DNA of 5,586 bases. Origin: Bacillota bacterium (lineage in GTDB: Bacteria; Bacillota; Clostridia; Christensenellales; Aristaeellaceae). Position 1 is the first letter of the stretch. Every line of letters begins with the position of its first letter. Under the pieces are notes generated by a model, which made no database searches, had not been told where the DNA came from, and worked only from the letters and a program-made list of their open reading frames with translations. The DNA lies in the NCBI GenBank assembly GCA_023415145.1, contig JAEZLW010000129.1, positions 1 through 5,586 of the forward strand. The letters are read 5' to 3'. The position numbers were made by a program, and so were the translations under genes. This document shows, in pieces, positions 5,545 to 5,586 of this stretch.

Positions 5545-5586
5545 GTGCTGGCGCAATGCTCGGAATTTTACGCAGGGGGCGTAGGG
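5545..5586 (+). CDS. Start of the next packaging gene, probably portal (cut by window end)
   Basis: GGGAGG at 5531-5536 sits eight bases before GTG 5545, which opens a frame to the window end (product begins MLAQCSEFYAGGVG). An alternative start, ATG 5556 in another frame, would give MLGILRRGRR, which resembles the basic N-terminus of many HK97-type portal proteins but lacks a ribosome binding site at the right distance. In tailed phages the portal gene normally follows the large terminase. That position is the only reason for the product name; the visible residues are too few to identify a family. Confidence 0.4.
   Translation, partial: MLAQCSEFYAGGVG

Overview
The window looks like a chromosomal segment of a Bacillota (Clostridia-type) bacterium at the edge of phage-derived DNA. 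The clues are purine-rich Shine-Dalgarno sites (AGGAAGGA, GGGAGG), a GC-moderate composition, leucine-rich repeats of the 'LDVSxNxALxxLxCxxNQLT' kind and a long Sel1-repeat exported protein, all common in gut Clostridia. No species can be named from the sequence.

Layout. (1) 1-326, plus strand: the 3' end of a leucine-rich-repeat (LRR) protein gene, cut by the window edge. (2) 401-about 1216, plus strand: an Ala-rich reading frame with convincing codon use but no recognised family. It has no ribosome binding site and runs on antisense into its neighbour, so it looks truncated or frameshifted. (3) 1217-2830, minus strand: a complete 537-residue secreted protein with 13 tandem Sel1 (TPR-like) repeats, its ribosome binding site and a probable extended -10 promoter near 2940-2948. 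(4) 2831-3457: a 627-base stretch with no convincing gene. Its right half is packed with stem-loops and holds a 34-bp direct repeat. (5) 3458-5530, plus strand: a phage DNA-packaging module, made of a small-terminase-like HTH protein and a large terminase with intact ATPase and nuclease motifs. The two genes are separated by an unusual 279-base dyad-rich spacer. (6) 5545-end: the start of a further gene, in the position where a portal gene is expected.

How it works together. Terminase small subunits recognise phage DNA. The large subunit is the ATP-driven motor and nuclease that cuts and packs it into a procapsid through the portal. The structured DNA just upstream of, and just after, the small-subunit gene is therefore a reasonable candidate for the packaging (pac/cos) recognition region, or for a structured leader RNA. 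Both are inferences. The LRR and Sel1 proteins are repeat scaffolds, probably for extracellular or envelope protein-protein contacts, and are not obviously part of the phage module. No integrase, repressor, tRNA, CRISPR array or insertion sequence was seen. The most interesting signals are the non-coding structures around the small terminase gene and the orphan reading frame at 401-1216.
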